Numbered from the stretch's first letter, positions 25,451 to 37,500 are shown. The stretch: DNA of 64,000 nucleotides from Carex sylvatica (GCA_964058845.1 CAXKVR010000272.1:21972-85971); one strand, 5' to 3'. Notes: generated by a model from the letters alone, not told the origin. A program made the numbers and translations.

Positions 25451-25472
25451 ATTGGATTTCGAAATGAAGGGT

Positions 25473-25586
25473 AAAGATTTTAACAGAGTAGTTTTAGCTT
25501 CATGCAGCGCACGGACTACAAAATTAAAACAAAGGCTGCTGGTTTTTCATGAGCTGCATAAAGCCAAAAATGCTCTGTTAAAATCA
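25473..25586. repeat. Hairpin family copy 1 (miRNA-precursor-like foldback)
   Basis: The left arm GATTTTAACAGAG...TTTTAGCTTCATGCAGC pairs with the right arm GCTGCATAAAGCC...CTCTGTTAAAATC with few mismatches, around a loop of about 40 bases. Two relatives lie at 30.92-31.06 and 33.92-34.03 kb. Confidence 0.65.
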
Positions 25587-25589
25587 GTA

Positions 25590-26775
25590 CCCGAATTCAA
25601 GATTACAAGTTCTCGTCTCTATTTGAAATTAATTAACAACTAACTACAACTGTCAAAATTAATTAACAATTGAATAGAAGTTAGTTAGAGTTATCAGCGT
25701 TAAAAAAAGGAAAATTTTATAAATGTCCCACTTTTTAAAAACATCAAACAAAGTAACCGATTTTTTTATTAATATCCTTAATAAAATAAAAAATTACAAA
25801 ATACCCACTGACTTTTTCGCCCTCATTAAAAAAAATTTACTTTCAACTTTCAACGGCCTTCAATTATTCGGTGACATTGAAAAAAAGGAAATTAAAAAGT
25901 GGGAAGCATCCAAAGAAATATGCATCCAAAGAAATTAAAAAAAAGGAAGCAAAAATGGAAAGATCGTTTCTTGAGAAGTTGTAAAATTTCAATTATTCGG
26001 TGACATTTTGCATTGGATTTGAAACTCCGAAGTTCTTTTTGGGTGCACCCGGAGCTCGTGCACCAACATTTTGGTCTGCGTGAACCAAGAGCACAGTTAG
26101 AGGCTAAAATTTTTGGTGGTTTGGTTGTTTGTCTTGTTCCGCTGACTCACAGGCCCCAGTTGTCAGGAAACTTCTGAATCTCCATTTCCTTTTCTTTTCT
26201 TTTCCTCTCCTTTGCTGACCTTTCCTTCTCCATTTTTCAGGCTAATGGCTACCTCCATTTCCAGCCACCTTTTTTTAATTTTTTTTCCTCTTCTTCAGCT
26301 TCTTCTTTTTATTAGGAGTCAACATATTAAAAAAATATAAAATTATGTGTCACTCTATAATTGTTCTTCAAAATATACTTCTATTCTACATTTTTCTTAT
26401 AATTTTTTTAATAATATACGCTATATTCAAAATAAATATAAAATGTACTTGGAGATAAAATTTATATCTCTTACAACTTTTATTTTTTTAGATAGAGAAA
26501 ATTCACTACTTTCTGATGGTCCAGATAAATCAAGTGGTTTTCTACATATCTAAAGAAAACTAAAAAATATTCTAAAACATATAAAATTTGATATGCATAT
26601 ACATTTTCTTATAAATCTATATTAAACAGTTCAAATCAATTACTTAGACTTTGAAAAAAGATACATAGTTCATAACACAAGAGTTACTCTGCAATATGCA
26701 TATTAATTACCATAACCCCACTCAATACTCTATTTAATTGTATGTTTATGGAAACTTCTCCTAGTTATTAAATAA
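25590..26775. other. Intergenic DNA with small repeat remnants, no gene seen
   Basis: AT-rich spacer. About 26,560-26,735 resembles the inner and right part of the family-2 MITE (GTTCAAATCAATTACTTAGA, ending CATAACCCCACTCAA). Apparent short frames here lack coding character. Confidence 0.45.
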
Positions 26776-27150
26776 TATAATATAGAGGAGGGATCCAATT
26801 ATACTCTCGATTTTTAAAGTTTTCAAAGTTCAAATAGTCGATCCAAACCATTCAACATAATGGATATATTAAAATATGCTTGCAGATCAAATTTTACATC
26901 TTTTGGATTTATTTATTTATTTATTAAGTATTTAACAAAATTGTTATATTCAAACCATTGAATTTTGTACCAATCTTAATAAATAGTAAAAAAATTAAAA
27001 AAAAATGTAAAATCCGATATGCAAGCACATTTTAACATATCCATCACGTTGAACGGTTTGAATCAACTGTTTGAACTTTCAAAATATAAAGTGTAATTTA
27101 GTGTCACAAAAAAAGTGTAATTGATCCCTCCTCTATATATTATATCATTT
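26776..27150. mobile_element. Foldback MITE with ATAGAGGAGGGATC ends
   Basis: The left end ATATAGAGGAGGGATCCAAT is mirrored by right-end sequence which, reverse-complemented, reads ATATAGAGGAGGGATCAATT. Inner arms also pair (GATATGCAAGCACATTTTAA region against TTAAAATATGCTTGCAGATC). The centre is AT-rich with (TTTA)n. It is non-coding, and its family is uncertain. Confidence 0.65.
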
Positions 27151-28231
27151 AATATAATGGTCCCGAATATTCTTAAGGAAAATCATTATTTTTTTATATT
27201 ATGCAACCTTTGTGAATTGAATTAATTACAGTGATTCTAACCTACAAATATTTATTATGTAATATCTTCGAAATTGTTGTTTGAATTTAAAATTTTAAAA
27301 ATTTAAAAATTGTAAGTATGTTATTTAATTAAAATAACACGTTTGTCAAATTTTGATAAATTTAAAAACTTTTTAGCCTTCAATAAATAATTTAAAACTC
27401 CTTGGCAAATAATTAATTAAATTTGATGCACACTATATACTTTCTTTAAGACATTTTTTCAAAATATCATCTAGATGTATATATTATAATTACTCTAATT
27501 TATAATAACAAAGATGCTGTATAGTATTATTGCACAAGGTTTCACACATTTTAACTCTAGTAACATTCTTCCCTTTCTTGTGAAATACTTTTTTTTTATC
27601 TTGATTTAATAACTTAATTACTTTCCTTATAAAAAAAGGGATTTTTATATAAAATGACTTTTAAAGAAGAACAAAACTTGAATAAACTTAAATCATTCAT
27701 TCTAAACCCTCTTGTTTCAATGTCCTTCTGTAAATAATAGATCAAGAAATGTTCAGTCGGAATAACTTCCTATTTATTTGTGGGTTATAAAATACATATG
27801 ATTAAAGAGATACGAGTACGTCGGATGGGTATTGGATCTACTTTTAGGTTCAATTAGCTCAAAACACCGTACGATTAGCATTAAGATCTATGTGCACGGA
27901 AATTGATACATACACTCACATATTTTAATACGAAGTGCACGAATCTTGATGCAATCGGATGATCACCACACCCATCGAACCAAAGTAGGTCCTCTAAATA
28001 CATGATTAAATGGTTGTTGATTGTTGAAGCAGGTGGCAAAATAAAAAAAAATAAAAATAGCCAATTTTTTTTTTTTTTTTGGTTTGTAAAAAATAGCCAA
28101 TCAACAGCTCATTAGATCAATAAAATTCAACCAGTAATGTTGGTTGATTGTTTCCCGGATGCCATGTACGGATGCACCTGCTATTTTTTTTTTGGTTGGG
28201 ACTCGTATGGTATAGGGACCAATTGGAATAA
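27151..28231. other. AT-rich intergenic DNA, no gene seen
   Basis: I see no coding frame, RNA gene or element with definable ends. There are short T-runs (around 28,065-28,080). Confidence 0.5.
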
Positions 28232-28411
28232 ATGAGCACCCTTCTATTCTTTCATTCGAACCATTCAAAATTGATCACACGGCTTCAATTACATATGATT
28301 CGTTTTAATAGATTATATTGATATAAAAAAAAAAAGAAGTAATTTAAACGTGTGATCGATTTTAAACAGTTCAGATGAAAGAATAGGACAGTGAAAAAAG
28401 GAGCATATTTG
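28232..28411. repeat. Small foldback element
   Basis: CTATTCTTTCATTCGAACCA with GATCACACG on the left pairs with CGTGTGATCGATTTTAAACA and GATGAAAGAATAG on the right. The arms are about 70 bases with some mismatches. Non-coding. Confidence 0.55.
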
Positions 28412-29270
28412 AATCCGGACAAATTGATGACTTGCTTTGGTTTTTAGACTCAAACAAAACCTAAATCAACCAAATAAAACCTGAAAACAAAAAAATAAAA
28501 TAAAACAAATTGCTACTAGAGATGTCAAAAAGAACAAAAATAATACAATTGTTATCACAGATATTTAAAAGTCACGTTGTGACTGAATATATCATGTCAC
28601 ACATCGTGACTCGTGTGTTTTGTGATACGATCATTTGTCTGTCATCGAAAAATCAGTATAACACGACATGTGAATTGGTCTATTTACATGAGTCATGCAT
28701 GATTTGGGATTGTTAATATTTGATTTAATGATGAATTTTGAACAAACTACTTTAAATTTTGAAAACAATAGTTAAACATTATCAAACATAACCAATTAAG
28801 TTTGAACACAACACATGCGATCACGATGTAATTAATGTGTCATGACTATTTACATATTGTGACTGTCCGTTTGAATTTGATCATGACATAGCATAACACG
28901 TAAAACACTAAATTGGTCACGGATCCGTACTCAACACAATTGAAATGGATGGCCCAGATTTAATTTCAACCGATGAGTGATCGGGATGGCAATAGGGGGC
29001 AGTATTATTTGTGCTTTGAGTACGTGTGCCAACTTAAAAATTCCATTTTCAGACAGTCCAATTCCATTCTACTCAATCAGGTAACCTGAGGGGATACGAA
29101 TTCAGTTGGTCACAACACAACACAACACATGACCCAAATCATGACATGTCTTGTCACAGCAAGACACAAATTAACATCCCTATTTGCTAATTGCTACCCA
29201 TGTACTATGTATGGTATCAAAATATTAGTTGCTTAGAAAGTGTAACATGCTTATAAATGTCGCTTCTTGG
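28412..29270. other. Intergenic DNA, no gene seen
   Basis: The stretch holds many copies of words such as GTCACG, CGTGAC and ACATGTC (28,570-29,170) and a short ACACA-rich stretch near 29,115, giving a degenerate repetitive look. No gene is supported. Confidence 0.4.
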
Positions 29271-29549
29271 AATTTCTTTGAGAATATTATACTATTTTCT
29301 TGAACTTGATTGTTAACTTGTACTCCATTTCTAAACATGATTTTTGTGCTGATATGGAATAGTTCATATTAATTTTTAAAACCTGTTAGTAGTTTAAACT
29401 TTTATTTACAATTTCTTTGAGAATATTATACTATTTTCTTGAACTTGATTGTTTAACTTGTACTCCATTTCTAAACATGATTTTTGTGCTGATATGGAAT
29501 AGTTCATATTAATTTTTAAAACCTGTTAGTAGTTTAAACTTTTATTTAC
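29271..29549. repeat. Near-perfect 139-bp tandem direct duplication
   Basis: Copy 1 (29,271-29,409) and copy 2 (29,410-29,549) are the same except for one inserted T in copy 2. The near-identity points to a recent event. It lies about 240 bases beyond the stop of the minus-strand gene that follows, possibly in or near its 3' UTR. Confidence 0.9.
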
Positions 29550-29785
29550 AAATACATATAAACAACAATTGAACAAGAGAATTTACCCAAAATGTACATA
29601 AAATCAAACAACACCTTTTGGTTGCTAAATCATATTCAATATCAAAACTAAAATCTTTCCTTCCATTTACAGAGCCAGATAGCATCATAGCAATTTGAAT
29701 CACAGAAGCCCACTATTTGAAAAGAAAAACACTAAAGAGCGTTGCTGGTGTGAAGAATCAAACAATCAAAAAATTAATTAATTAG

Positions 29786-31485
29786 TTACACCTTTAAGGC
29801 ATATTGATCTTGCCATGATATTTTCCTCTTACCAGTTCGGCTTGAACTGGTACCACCTACATCTCTATAAACTAATTTCGTCTCTTCCTCTTCTTCGTAC
29901 CGATTTTCGTATTTACCGTCTTCAGAATAATACTCTGTGGCCTCTACATTCTACAATTAAATAAAATTCTTACTTAGAACAAATCCGTCAAATATTAAAA
30001 CCAAAAGATCTAACTTAACAGCAGGAATTCCTTGTTGAAAACAACAAAGAGAATATACAATCTGATAGTTATGATACCAAAAAGAATAATTTAATAAGAG
30101 TAAATAATCAATCTGAACCGTTCATTGTGATCTTCATATGAAAATGTACTGCCAGACTAAATTTTACATTTTTTTATTACTAATTTTTTAGATAGGTACA
30201 ACATGACTATTTTTGAATGGTCTAGAATTTTTATATGGAATGATTTTCTACCTATCAAAAAAATATTGAAGAAATTCTTAAAAAATATAAAATAAGATCT
30301 ACAAGCACATTTTTATATGGACATCATGCTGAACGGTTTAGATTGATTAGTAGTACGAATCAATCCGCACTATACATAGTACCATAGCCTAACTCATTTA
30401 ATAAAAATTTACCTGTAAAGACGACTGATTCAGATCTAACGAGGCGTCGATGCTTGTAGATGGTGTCTCAGAAGGATTTATGCGTGAATTTGATTCGTTT
30501 AAAAGAGTTTGTTTCTTAATCAGCACACACTGGTTTTGTTGAGACGGGTTCTTCATCAGCTTTTTGTACCTCTTTCGCAAGAACCTAACATTTAAATTCC
30601 ATAAAATACAATTAATCAACATCAAGCAAATTTATATAATGGCCTAACTCTATTTAATAATTTAATAGTACTGGCATGATTATTCTCAAAAAGAAATATC
30701 CTCTGTCAGAACATAATGAAGAAACTGAAATAAGATCAACTGGTACAAACCATTTTGCTGGTACTAATCAGTAGTGAAACTGGACATATAAATGAAATTA
30801 TAATTTATTCAAAATGCGAACAATATGAAATCTACCCGTTTAGATAAAGCTTAAAACTGATAGCATAGGTTTGGTTCTCACTTCTGAAACAACTTAAATA
30901 CTGTTTATCATGAAAAGGGCAGAATAGTGTGGTAAAGATTTTAACAGAGCAGTTTTAGTTTCGTGCAGCGCATGGACTATATAATCAGGATAGCGTTGCA
31001 TATGGTTTGTGAGCTACAAGAAGCCAAAACTGCTCTGTTAAGATATTTACACAAAATAGTGTTAGTACCTGACTTCATCATATAATCTGAGTTTTTTCTG
31101 GTTTATCTTCTTCAATTCCCTCTTTTTCGCTTCAGTTTCCTGAAAATTTCATATCCAGAAATCAATAAATTAAGTATAAAAAATCAACAAATTATCAATT
31201 TTTTATCCAGAAATCAATGAATTAAGCATAAAAAAAAATCCCAATCACAAACCCTAAAATGAAATTTGGAGAACAAAAAAAAAACCCAAATTGATAACGA
31301 TCAGAAAACCTAATCGGAAGAAAAGAAAAGGAGAGAGAAGGATCGCGAAATGAGACCTTCAACAAATCATGGTAATCTTGCAACAAGATCTCGTACTTGA
31401 ATCTCGCCTTATCATCACCACCTCCGCCAATCGTATAAGAAGAATACATCTCCGTATTGGCACCCCTTTTCGCCTTCTTCGACAT
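29786..31485 (-). CDS. Conserved-looking plant protein of unknown function, basic coiled coil (4 exons)
   Basis: Exons 31485-31357, 31139-31069, 30584-30413 and 29950-29786 join in frame through GT-AG introns to give 178 residues. The start MSKKAKRGANTEMYS is Lys-rich. A helical, highly charged stretch follows (from ARFKYEILLQDYHDLLK through KKRELKKINQKKLRLYDEV to FLRKRYKKLMKN), with heptad character and nuclear-signal-like basic clusters. The second half is Ser/Asn-rich, then acidic (YEEEEET), ending RKISWQDQYALKV. I do not recognise a named domain. A nuclear protein with a short coiled coil is the best inference. The third intron carries a family-2 MITE and the second the copy-2 hairpin. 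Confidence 0.7.
30090..30394. mobile_element. Family-2 MITE in an intron of the unknown-protein gene, left end lost
   Basis: The right end CACTATACATAGTACCATAGCCTAACTC and inner arms (ATCTGAACCGTTCA and its complement) match 6981-7344. TTTAATAA occurs near the left edge and just after the right edge, a possible target duplication. Confidence 0.55.
30921..31055. repeat. Hairpin family copy 2, in an intron
   Basis: The left arm AGATTTTAACAGAGCAGTTT pairs with the right arm AAACTGCTCTGTTAAGATAT, and pairing continues inwards (TTTCGTGCAGC against GAGCTACAAGAAG) and outwards with gaps. Same family as 25.47 and 33.92 kb. Confidence 0.65.
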
Positions 31486-31555
31486 CTTGTTGAAAATAGA
31501 TAAGAAACAAAGAGAGGCGGCTAGGCAAGACGGAGACGAAAGCAAACCCTAAATG

Positions 31556-31930
31556 GTAGAGAGAGAGAGAGAGAGAGAAAATGAGGAAGGAAGAAGGAAG
31601 GGAAAAATAAAGTGGGTTGCTTGGATTGGGTTTGTTTCTCTCTCCTCTTGCTTGACCGAGAGAGAGAGAGGGAAACAATAAAGGCCCCCAAAAGAAAGAC
31701 CCCATCACATCCATGTATAGAGAGAGTATAGAGGCGAGAGATGAGGTGCTGGCTTTCTTTGTTATTTCTTCTCTCCAATGGAGAATGCTCGGGGGCAATT
31801 TCGGAATGAATGTTATTTTTATCTCGGACTCGAACTCGGAGGCGAGAATTGAAGATTTCTTTCTTTGTTTCTCTTGGTAGGAAATAGGAAACTATAACTA
31901 GTCTCTTCTCTCTCTCTCTCTCTCTCTTCT
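31556..31930 (-). promoter_or_regulatory. Promoter/leader region with GA/CT microsatellites
   Basis: Upstream of the ATG at 31,485, GA-runs lie at about 31,558-31,578 and 31,660-31,670 and a CT-run at 31,903-31,928. GA/CT tracts are frequent in plant core promoters and leaders. Overlapping frames here are low-complexity translations, not genes. Confidence 0.4.
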
Positions 31931-31985
31931 TGTTTTACGCTTCTTTTCTTTTTTTTAGCTCTTGCATTTATGGCAGACGCTATAA

Positions 31986-32145
31986 GGGCGTGTTCGGCGG
32001 ACGGAGTGGAATGAAAACGGGAACGGAATTATAAAATTTTTGAACTAAAAATTACTGTTTACGTGGAAAAAAAAAATTTAGTCTAAGTGATTTTTTTTTT
32101 TCTCTCACGTGAACAGTAACTTTGAAGTTGTTGCCGAACAGGCCC
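31986..32145. mobile_element. Tourist-like (PIF/Harbinger) MITE, 160 bp
   Basis: The left end GGGCGTGTTCGGC and the reverse-complemented right end GGGCCTGTTCGGC form terminal inverted repeats. TAA flanks each side (31,983-31,985 and 32,146-32,148), the three-base target duplication of PIF/Harbinger elements. Non-coding. Confidence 0.8.
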
Positions 32146-32282
32146 TAATAGTATTTGAAGAAACATCGCAATGAAAGTTTGCAACTTAGTCCCTATATTA
32201 TCCAATAATATTAAGACAATCTACGAAGTTGTGCAAATAATTGTACTAATTTCTAAAAAAAAAACCTAAAAAAATCATCCAA

Positions 32283-32505
32283 AAATTCGATTTTTGCCAT
32301 GACCGCACCTAACAGATGCGGACTTATTTACTGGAGATCTCATCTAGCGGATGAGGTCCCAAAACTCAAATAAATAAAAAATCTCATATGTGAAAAAAAA
32401 AGGGGCCTCATTCGCCAGGTGCGGATTCTATCCTGGAGCCTCATCCGCTAGATGTAGTCCCTCAGTAAATGGGTCCGCATTCGCTAGGTGCGGCCATAGT
32501 AGAAA
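32283..32505. repeat. Nested inverted-repeat cluster with GCGGATGAGG-type words
   Basis: Outer pair: GACCGCACCTAACAGATGCGG (32,301 on) against CCGCATTCGCTAGGTGCGGCC. Inner pair: CTCATCTAGCGGATGAGG against CCTCATCCGCTAGATG. A further related word (CCTCATTCGCCAGGTGCGG) lies in the centre. At least five related GC-rich 18-20 bp words in both orientations stand out from AT-rich surroundings. I do not recognise the family. Confidence 0.6.
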
Positions 32506-32579
32506 TTAAATTTTTTCAAAAAAGAGAATTTTTTTTTTTTTATATCCAGGTAGCGGCTACAAAAAAAAGAAGAAGGATT

Positions 32580-33190
32580 TTTTGATGTTCTTGGAGTTAG
32601 TAATTTTACAGGATTAACGCAAGTCTAATTACAGTGTTCTTGGATGGTTGAAAGTGATAATTATGTTCTTATAATATTTGTTATATAAATTACAGCATTG
32701 ATTTAGCAATTTTACAGGATTGGCACAAGATTTTACAGTATTGAAATTTATAGTGAGAGCTTGAAGGAAAATATTATGAAATTTAAAAAAAATTAAAAAT
32801 TTATAATTTTGAGAAAAAAAATATTTTTGAGGTTTATTTAAAAAAAAAATGTCAGTTGTAAATATTTTTCGGATTTGAAATGTTCTAGAAGTTTTTGTAA
32901 AATTGTCATTAACTGCAAATAACTGACATTAACCGCAAATAACTTCCATTATCTGTTAGTAAGAAAAGTATAATTAGTTTGTCAAGTGGTTCCGTACGAA
33001 GTACAGTTAGTTTGTCAAGTTGGCCAAGTTGCAAACCGTTAATGAAAGTTTCTGGATGTTTGAAATTTTTAATTACGTTTTTTATAAGATTGTTTTTATA
33101 AGTTACAGCATTGAATTATTAAATTTATAGGATTCGCACATGTCAAATAACAATTTTTCTGTGAACAAATGGTGGACAAATGTCTGTGAA
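32580..33190 (+). repeat. Dispersed repeat related to 4.56-5.05 kb
   Basis: It shares long colinear stretches with the left-hand copy, for example AGAAGTTTTTGTAAAATTGT, AACTGTTAGTAAGAAAAGTA-type sequence and TTGGCCAAGTTGCAAAC, in the same orientation. Coding frames are absent. The element class is unknown. Confidence 0.65.
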
Positions 33191-33916
33191 TAATTAGACG
33201 CTTCCTATATTTAATATGTTGACAAATGCATTTTTACCATCAATTGAAAAGATTAAGGAAGTAAATTTTACCAGATTTGCAGATAAAGGACAATGCTATA
33301 AACATTACTTTGATTAACCTTTCAAATGTGTGTAATTTTGAATTTTTCATATTTCTATACAGAGGCTCTATAAATTTTTTAGAAAAGTGAGGAATACATT
33401 TAATCAAAATATTACATGATTATGTATATGCGGAGTATAAGTCTATTTGATTCGAAGAAAATAAATTACGATAAGGAACGAAATCAAACTTTTAAATTAT
33501 AAGATCATAAGAGTCAAACACAAATTGAAAATAAATCATATAAAATTTACATGCTGAATATGAAAATCAATTTTATAATATCTATATTATTTTATTATAA
33601 ATTATGTAAAAAATTATGTATAAACATAGAAATTTTAAAAATAAATTGACCTCATTCGAAATTTATAACAAGTGATTACTTGCGAATATTAGACAAGATA
33701 GAAAAGATGCTCAATTTAAACCATTTCATTCGTATCGAGATTAAGCGAACCGTATAAATTCACATTAAAATTAATGAAGATTGAAACGGAATATGAATCA
33801 GACAGTTAAAATTAGTGAATATTTAAATTTACTCGTACGAATATCAACACAAATCAGACAATTTTGACCGTACATCAAACATATTTTGGATCCGATATCC
33901 CACCCCAAAATCGGAG
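33191..33916. other. AT-rich intergenic DNA, no gene seen
   Basis: No coding frame or repeat structure is evident. Confidence 0.5.
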
Positions 33917-34030
33917 CAAAGATTTTAACAATGTAATTTTGACTTCATAAAGCGCACAATCATATGTAGCATATTTTAATTCAATAGATAGTGCGCTGTA
34001 TGATGTCAAAATTGCTCTGTTAAAATCTTC
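33917..34030. repeat. Hairpin family copy 3
   Basis: The left arm GATTTTAACAATGTAATTTT and the right arm AAAATTGCTCTGTTAAAATC pair, and pairing continues through GACTTCATAAAGCGCAC against GTGCGCTGTATGATGTC. Its arms are the longest of the three copies. It lies about 490 bases upstream of the PPR gene start. Confidence 0.65.
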
Positions 34031-34442
34031 TGAGAAAAAATAAATGATCTTACACACCAACGAGGCAACGACCAATTCGTAGAAATTTTCTGGTGCAGGC
34101 TTTATGGGCTTTTCTGGGCCTTGCGGGAAAGATTTTTGTTGCCAAACAACGACCACCAATGACCAAACCCAAAAAACATATTCCATCCTCTGCATCAACG
34201 CACCGTTTGAGTTACTCATATCACTGTTCGATCAAAATCCGGATTAAATCGAACGGTCTTTATCTTAACACAAAATTTAGGCTAACTCAGAGGATACAAA
34301 TTCAAGTTTACGGTTTTTAACTTCAAAGAAAAAATCACAGAGAAAAAAAATCTAATCTCGATATCTCCGTCCCTCTCGACTGAGCAGCAGCTCTTATAGC
34401 AACCTTCGCTACTACTCGACTTGCAGCGAAGAAGAAGAAAAC

Positions 34443-34475
34443 ATGCGAAACCCCCATTTTTTTATGCGATTTTAA
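34443..34475 (+). promoter_or_regulatory. Short upstream ORF in the PPR gene leader
   Basis: A 10-codon frame with two in-frame ATGs (34,443 and 34,464) ends with TAA 39 bases before the main ATG. If transcribed it could lower translation of the main frame. Whether it lies in the mRNA is not known from sequence. Confidence 0.35.
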
Positions 34476-34514
34476 CCTCGTTTACATCCACATTTACAAC
34501 AACTGTACCATACC

Positions 34515-37500
34515 ATGGAGCTCTGTTCTTTCACCGATTTAAAGCTCCCGCCTTTCAGATCTTCTCCTTCCAAATTTCTCACGCGCCGCTTAAAACCCAA
34601 CCAACCCAAATCAGGTCGGTGGCGGCTGTGCACGGAGAACTATTACAGTTCACAATTCAGGGACAAACTGCGGCGGTTAGAGGTGAATTCTGACAATGTG
34701 GTCCCACTGCTCCGGTCAATTCCCGACCCAATTGAAGCTTTGTCTGTCTTCAGATCAATGGCCGAGGAACCCAAGAAGGTTCATACGACCGAGTCGTGCA
34801 ATTACATGCTTGACCTGTTGCAAACCCATGGGAAGATTTCTGAGATGGCTGAGGTGTTTGATTTAATGCAAAAGATGATTGTTAACCGTAACTCGGCAAC
34901 ATTTTTATCTATTTTCAAGGGTTTATCCGTAAAAGGTGGTCTCAAGGCAGCGCCATTTGCACTTCTGAGGATGAAAGATGCCGGCTTTATCCTAAACCCT
35001 TACTCATATAATGGATTGATATATTTCCTTCTTCAATCAGGGTTCGTCAGGCAAGCGGTTGAGGTATATGATCGCATGGTTTCTGATGCAAAAATTATCC
35101 CTACTCATAAGACCTATTCTACTCTCTTGTCAGAATTGGGGAAGAGGAGAGATACCGAAACAGTGATGAAGCTTATGCATGATATGGAGGGTTTTGGTCT
35201 CAAGCCGAATGTGTACACTTTTACAATTTGCCTTAAAATCCTCGGCCAAGCCGGTGAAACCGATCTTGCTTTTATGGTTTTTCGTAAAATGGCAGATAAG
35301 GGTTGTAAACCGGATGTAGTTGCCTACACGGTTCTTATAGAGATTTTGTGCAAAGCGGGTCGGGCTGAGGAAGCAAAGGGGTTGTTTTGGGAGATGAAAA
35401 AAATGGATTGGAAGCCTGATTTGGTGGCATATAACACTTTACTTGATGAATTCGGAGAAAATGGAGATCTCCATTCTGTTCAGACTTTCTGGGATGCGAT
35501 GATATCTGATGGGTATGAACCCGATGTGGTCTCTTATACTACTTATATTGATGCTTTGTGTAAAACTGGTAAGATAGAAGATGCATTTTCTATGCTTGAT
35601 TACATGCAAGAGAAAGGCATTTCACCGAATGATTATACTTACAACAACCTAATTAATGGCCTTCTTGGAAATAACGAGGTAGAAAGAGCTCGGTGGCTTT
35701 TTGGTCGTATGGAAACTCACGGCCCGAAACCGACTGTCCACTCATATGTATTATTTATTGATTTTTATGGTAAATTGGGAGACCACGGCCGAGCTCTTGA
35801 AATTTATAATGCCATGAAAGAGAGAGGAATTGCACCAAACATAATTGCGTGCAATGCATGTTTGATGGGTCTGGCTGAGTCTGGGATGCTTACTCAGGCC
35901 AAAAAGATTGTACAAGAATTGCGTGCAATCGGGTCCAGCCCGGATGCGATTACTTACAACATGATGATCAAGTGTTGCAGCAAGGCAGGTAAAACCGACA
36001 TAGCAATGAAACTGTTCGAGGAAATGCTCCAGAGTGGGTGCCAGCCTAATACACTCAATGTTAATTCTATAATCAGCACACTTTACAAAGCGGGACGGGA
36101 ACAGGAGGCTTGGCAAATTTTCAATACTATGAAGGAGAAACTAGGTCTCAAACCGATCGTTTCAACCTATAATGCACTAATAGCCGGTTTAGGGAAAGAA
36201 GGGAAAGTGAAAGAGGCTACAATCCTATTTGAAGAAATGCGTTCGGTTCAAAAAATCCCAAGTTGCTCTCCTGATATTATAACTTACAACACATTTATTG
36301 ATTGTTTGTGTAAAAACGGCGAGGTCGACCATGCACTGAAGGTGTTCTCCGAAATGTCTGAGAGAGGGGACTGCATGCCAGACCTTCTCTCTTATAATAC
36401 AGTGATATATGGTTTGATTAAAGAGGATAGATATGATACTGCATTCTGGCTTTTCTATCAAATGAGAAAGGTTTTGCAGCCCGATTTCGTAATTTTGTGT
36501 ACTGTGATTCCTGTTTTTGTTAGAATGGGACTTGTAGGTGAGACGATGAGGATATTTTCCGAAAACATCCTCGGAAAAAATGGAATTAAAAATAAGTCCC
36601 TCTTGGTGAATCTATTTGAAGGAATAATCAACAAGGCCGGGGTTGAGAAATCAATACGTCTTGCTGTAATAGGCGTGAGAAAGGGTATATATGGATTTGA
36701 TTTCTTTTTGGGTCCTTTGATCAGGAGCATTTGCAAGCAAAAGAGACCCCTACTTGCTTTCAAATTATTTTACCGCTTCAAGAGGTACGCTATCTTTCCA
36801 TCAACCGAATCATACAGTTCACTTATTATCGGCCTCCTTGAATCAAATTTAATTGCTATGGCACGTGATGTTTTAGCGGATATGAAAAATGCCGGTTTTA
36901 CCCCTGATGTTTACACGTACAATGCTCTATTAGACACTCTTGGGAAATCAATGAAGACCGATGAAATGCTGGAGTTATATGAGGATATGAAATTTCGAGG
37001 ATGTGAAATTAACATTGTGGTTTACAACATTATCATTTCTAACCTCGTCAAATCGGGAAATCTCAATCAAGCCCTTGCCTTTTACACTAAGTTGATCGAA
37101 GAGGATTTCGTGCCGACACCTTGCACGTATGGCCCGTTGATCGATGGGCTTATGGAATCAGGTCAATATGAAGAGGCTGAGAATTTATTCGATGAGATGG
37201 TAGCTACCGGGTGTAAACCCAATTGTGCGATTTACAACATTCTCCTTAGCGGGTTCAGAAAATCTGGTTCAATTGATAAAGCCTGGTATATTTTCAAAAG
37301 GATGGAAAAAGAGGGAATTAAACCTGATATTCAATCGTATACTATTCTAATAGATATACTCTGCAGAGTGGGGAGAACAGACGAGGCTCTCTATTATTTC
37401 AATCAAATCGGGTTAATGGGTCTTGAACCCGATATATATGCCTATAATGTGATGATAAGCGGGTTTGGGTTATCACGACAGCTAGATGAGGCCATGACCT

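Noticed and set aside
31222..31798. Overlapping minus-strand frames around the unknown-protein start
   Set aside because: Only the frame with MSKKAKRG splices into downstream exons; the others are GA/CT microsatellite translations.
35751..36763. Minus-strand frames inside PGR3
   Set aside because: Shadow frames of a long conserved plus-strand gene.
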